From a virus: 22,807 nt of DNA. Positions 21,753-22,807 of this stretch are shown here, piece after piece. Each line of letters starts with the position of its first letter. Positions within the stretch are counted from its first letter, which is position 1. The position numbers were made by a program, and so were the translations under genes. The notes beneath the pieces were generated by a model. That model was not told where the DNA came from, did no database searches, and saw nothing but the letters and a program-made list of their open reading frames with translations. The stretch spans positions 1-22,807 of IMG/VR virus record IMGVR_UViG_3300020578_000460; one strand, given 5' to 3'.

Positions 21753-22790
21753 TTAATTTACTCCTTTAAACTCTACATCTATCTTAGAATAATCCACTGC
21801 TAAATAACCAGAATCATGAATAAAAGCAGCATGAGGAACTTGATGAGCCATAACACCTTGATAAATTTGATTATCTCCTTTATAATTAAATGTGTAGATA
21901 TTTATACCCGATGAAGATTTTCCAATTAAATTTATATTTTCTTTTAATCTTATATCAGATAAGAATGAACCTAAAGCACCAGCAGCACCTATAATTTGAC
22001 CGAATGGAGATGGAGCACCTACAACTTGACCTGTGTAGCCTGATCTTTCTTCTCCATAACTTCTGATAGGAGCACCTGATAAAGCACCAATAACTTGTCT
22101 TACTTGTTCAGTTCCAAAACCTTGTTGTTCTACGAAATCTCTATAAGCTTCAGCAAGACCAGCTTGTTCTATACCTCTTTGAGTTGCACCAAATTGACCT
22201 ATATTTTGAGCTGCTCCAGCTAACGCACCTAATTGACTTTGTGCCGCACCAAGTTGTGTAGCTCGATCAGCTGCAAATCTAGCAGCACCGGACTCAAATC
22301 CAGCTTGACGTAATCTTCCAGAAATATCACCTACTTGTCCTAAATATTCTCCACCTAATATACCTCGTTGAACTCCTTCACGAGTACCTCCAAATGCACC
22401 AGATCCAATTGCTTGACTTTGTAAAGCTCGTAATTGTTGTTGATAGTTTCTTTCAACATCTTCTAATGCTGATTGAACAACTTGACTCTCGTAAGGATTC
22501 ATGTATTGTTGTGCCATTGCTGGTGTAAATGTTTGTGCACCTATTTGAGCTAATTGACCTGCTTGTGGTAAAATTTGACCAGTAAAAATATTTCCAGCTT
22601 GTATCTCTGATGGTGTTAATTGAGCTACACGTTGACCTGTAAATGCTTGAAATGGTTTTTGACTTTCAGCTTCAGCACGTCTTAAAGTTCTTTCTTGAAT
22701 CTCTTTGAAATACTCAGGTATTTGATAAGTAGTCGTTTGTTGCGATGGTGCTTGTACGACAGTTGTTGATGGTTTAAAAATACTACCCAT
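21753..22790 (-). CDS. Gly/Ala/Gln-rich virion protein with C-terminal S74-like chaperone domain
   Basis: A 345-residue protein. The body (about 1-260) is rich in Gln, Ala and Gly, with strings such as IGSGAFGGTREGVQRGI (128-144) and LGALAGAAQN, typical of a structural protein conserved in marine phages. The last 68 residues start SDIRLKENI (Ser278 to Lys283) and continue GINIYTFNYKG and GVMAHQV. This matches the intramolecular chaperone auto-processing (peptidase S74) domain, in which the Ser/Lys pair cuts the chaperone off after folding. Such domains usually end tail spikes or fibres, so fusion to a low-complexity virion protein is notable. AGGAA lies about 11 bases upstream of the ATG. The gene appears complete, and the 17 bases beyond it reach the window edge. 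Confidence 0.86.
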   Translation of the reverse strand: MGSIFKPSTTVVQAPSQQTTTYQIPEYFKEIQERTLRRAEAESQKPFQAFTGQRVAQLTPSEIQAGNIFTGQILPQAGQLAQIGAQTFTPAMAQQYMNPYESQVVQSALEDVERNYQQQLRALQSQAIGSGAFGGTREGVQRGILGGEYLGQVGDISGRLRQAGFESGAARFAADRATQLGAAQSQLGALAGAAQNIGQFGATQRGIEQAGLAEAYRDFVEQQGFGTEQVRQVIGALSGAPIRSYGEERSGYTGQVVGAPSPFGQIIGAAGALGSFLSDIRLKENINLIGKSSSGINIYTFNYKGDNQIYQGVMAHQVPHAAFIHDSGYLAVDYSKIDVEFKGVN

Positions 22791-22807
22791 TGATTATATA
22801 AGTTCCT

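Noticed and set aside
21753-22790. Tail-fibre/receptor-binding label for the S74-domain protein
   Set aside because: The body is Gly/Ala/Gln-rich without beta-repeat or carbohydrate-binding patterns, so the domain alone does not justify a receptor-binding call.
1-22807. CRISPR arrays, tRNA genes, insertion sequences, long direct or inverted repeats
   Set aside because: None was seen on reading either strand; frequent short A/T runs are compositional. A computed repeat and tRNA scan was not possible here.

Overview
This window is almost certainly part of a tailed-phage genome, or of an uncultured marine-type viral contig. It is strongly AT-rich by eye, with A/T-ending codons throughout. It carries a family A DNA polymerase, an archaeo-eukaryotic-type primase, two helicases, a T4-type lysozyme, small membrane proteins and very large virion-like proteins, and it has almost no intergenic space. 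AT-richness and gene content fit phages of marine AT-rich bacteria such as SAR11-like hosts, but the host is an inference. No integrase, tRNA, CRISPR array or insertion sequence was seen.

Layout: all genes but one lie on the minus strand, so each operon reads from high to low coordinate. From 22790 to 17135 there are three virion-type proteins: a Gly/Ala/Gln-rich protein with a C-terminal S74-like chaperone domain, a helical protein, and a 1113-residue protein with hydrophobic Gly/Ala-rich segments. From 17138 to 15616 there is a lysis-type cluster: a coiled-coil/membrane protein, a small PD-(D/E)XK-like nuclease, a GH24 lysozyme, a holin-like membrane protein and a 66-residue unknown. One plus-strand gene, a SNF2-type helicase (14152-15627), interrupts this order. 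An 84-base divergent spacer (14068-14151) separates it from the leftward early/replication operon.

That operon encodes two small conserved phage-type proteins, a likely ssDNA-binding protein, the primase, a 56-residue protein, a DnaQ-like exonuclease and an SF1 helicase. It continues with a C5-cytosine methyltransferase, a MazG-like pyrophosphatase, a GT-B-like glycosyltransferase, a dNMP kinase, a thymidylate-synthase-fold enzyme, a dCMP deaminase and PolA. It ends with a nucleotide-sugar dehydrogenase, an NAD synthetase and a partial PD-(D/E)XK nuclease at the left edge. Many junctions are TAATG or ATGA overlaps, suggesting translational coupling.

The most interesting reading is that 958-8379 is a compact cytosine-hypermodification cassette, parallel in function to the T4 glucosyl-hydroxymethylcytosine pathway. 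The thymidylate-synthase homologue has Asp (D173) where true thymidylate synthases have the dUMP-selecting Asn. This is the substitution found in T4 dCMP hydroxymethylase. Next to it sit a dNMP kinase (compare T4 gp1), an all-alpha NTP pyrophosphatase (compare T4 gp56 dCTPase) and a 341-residue protein whose layout resembles T4 beta-glucosyltransferase. The nucleotide-sugar dehydrogenase and NadE beyond PolA could supply an unusual (uronic acid) sugar donor and its NAD+. The individual enzyme folds are well supported; the assembled pathway is inference. The polymerase carries Leu at the E. coli Phe762 position.
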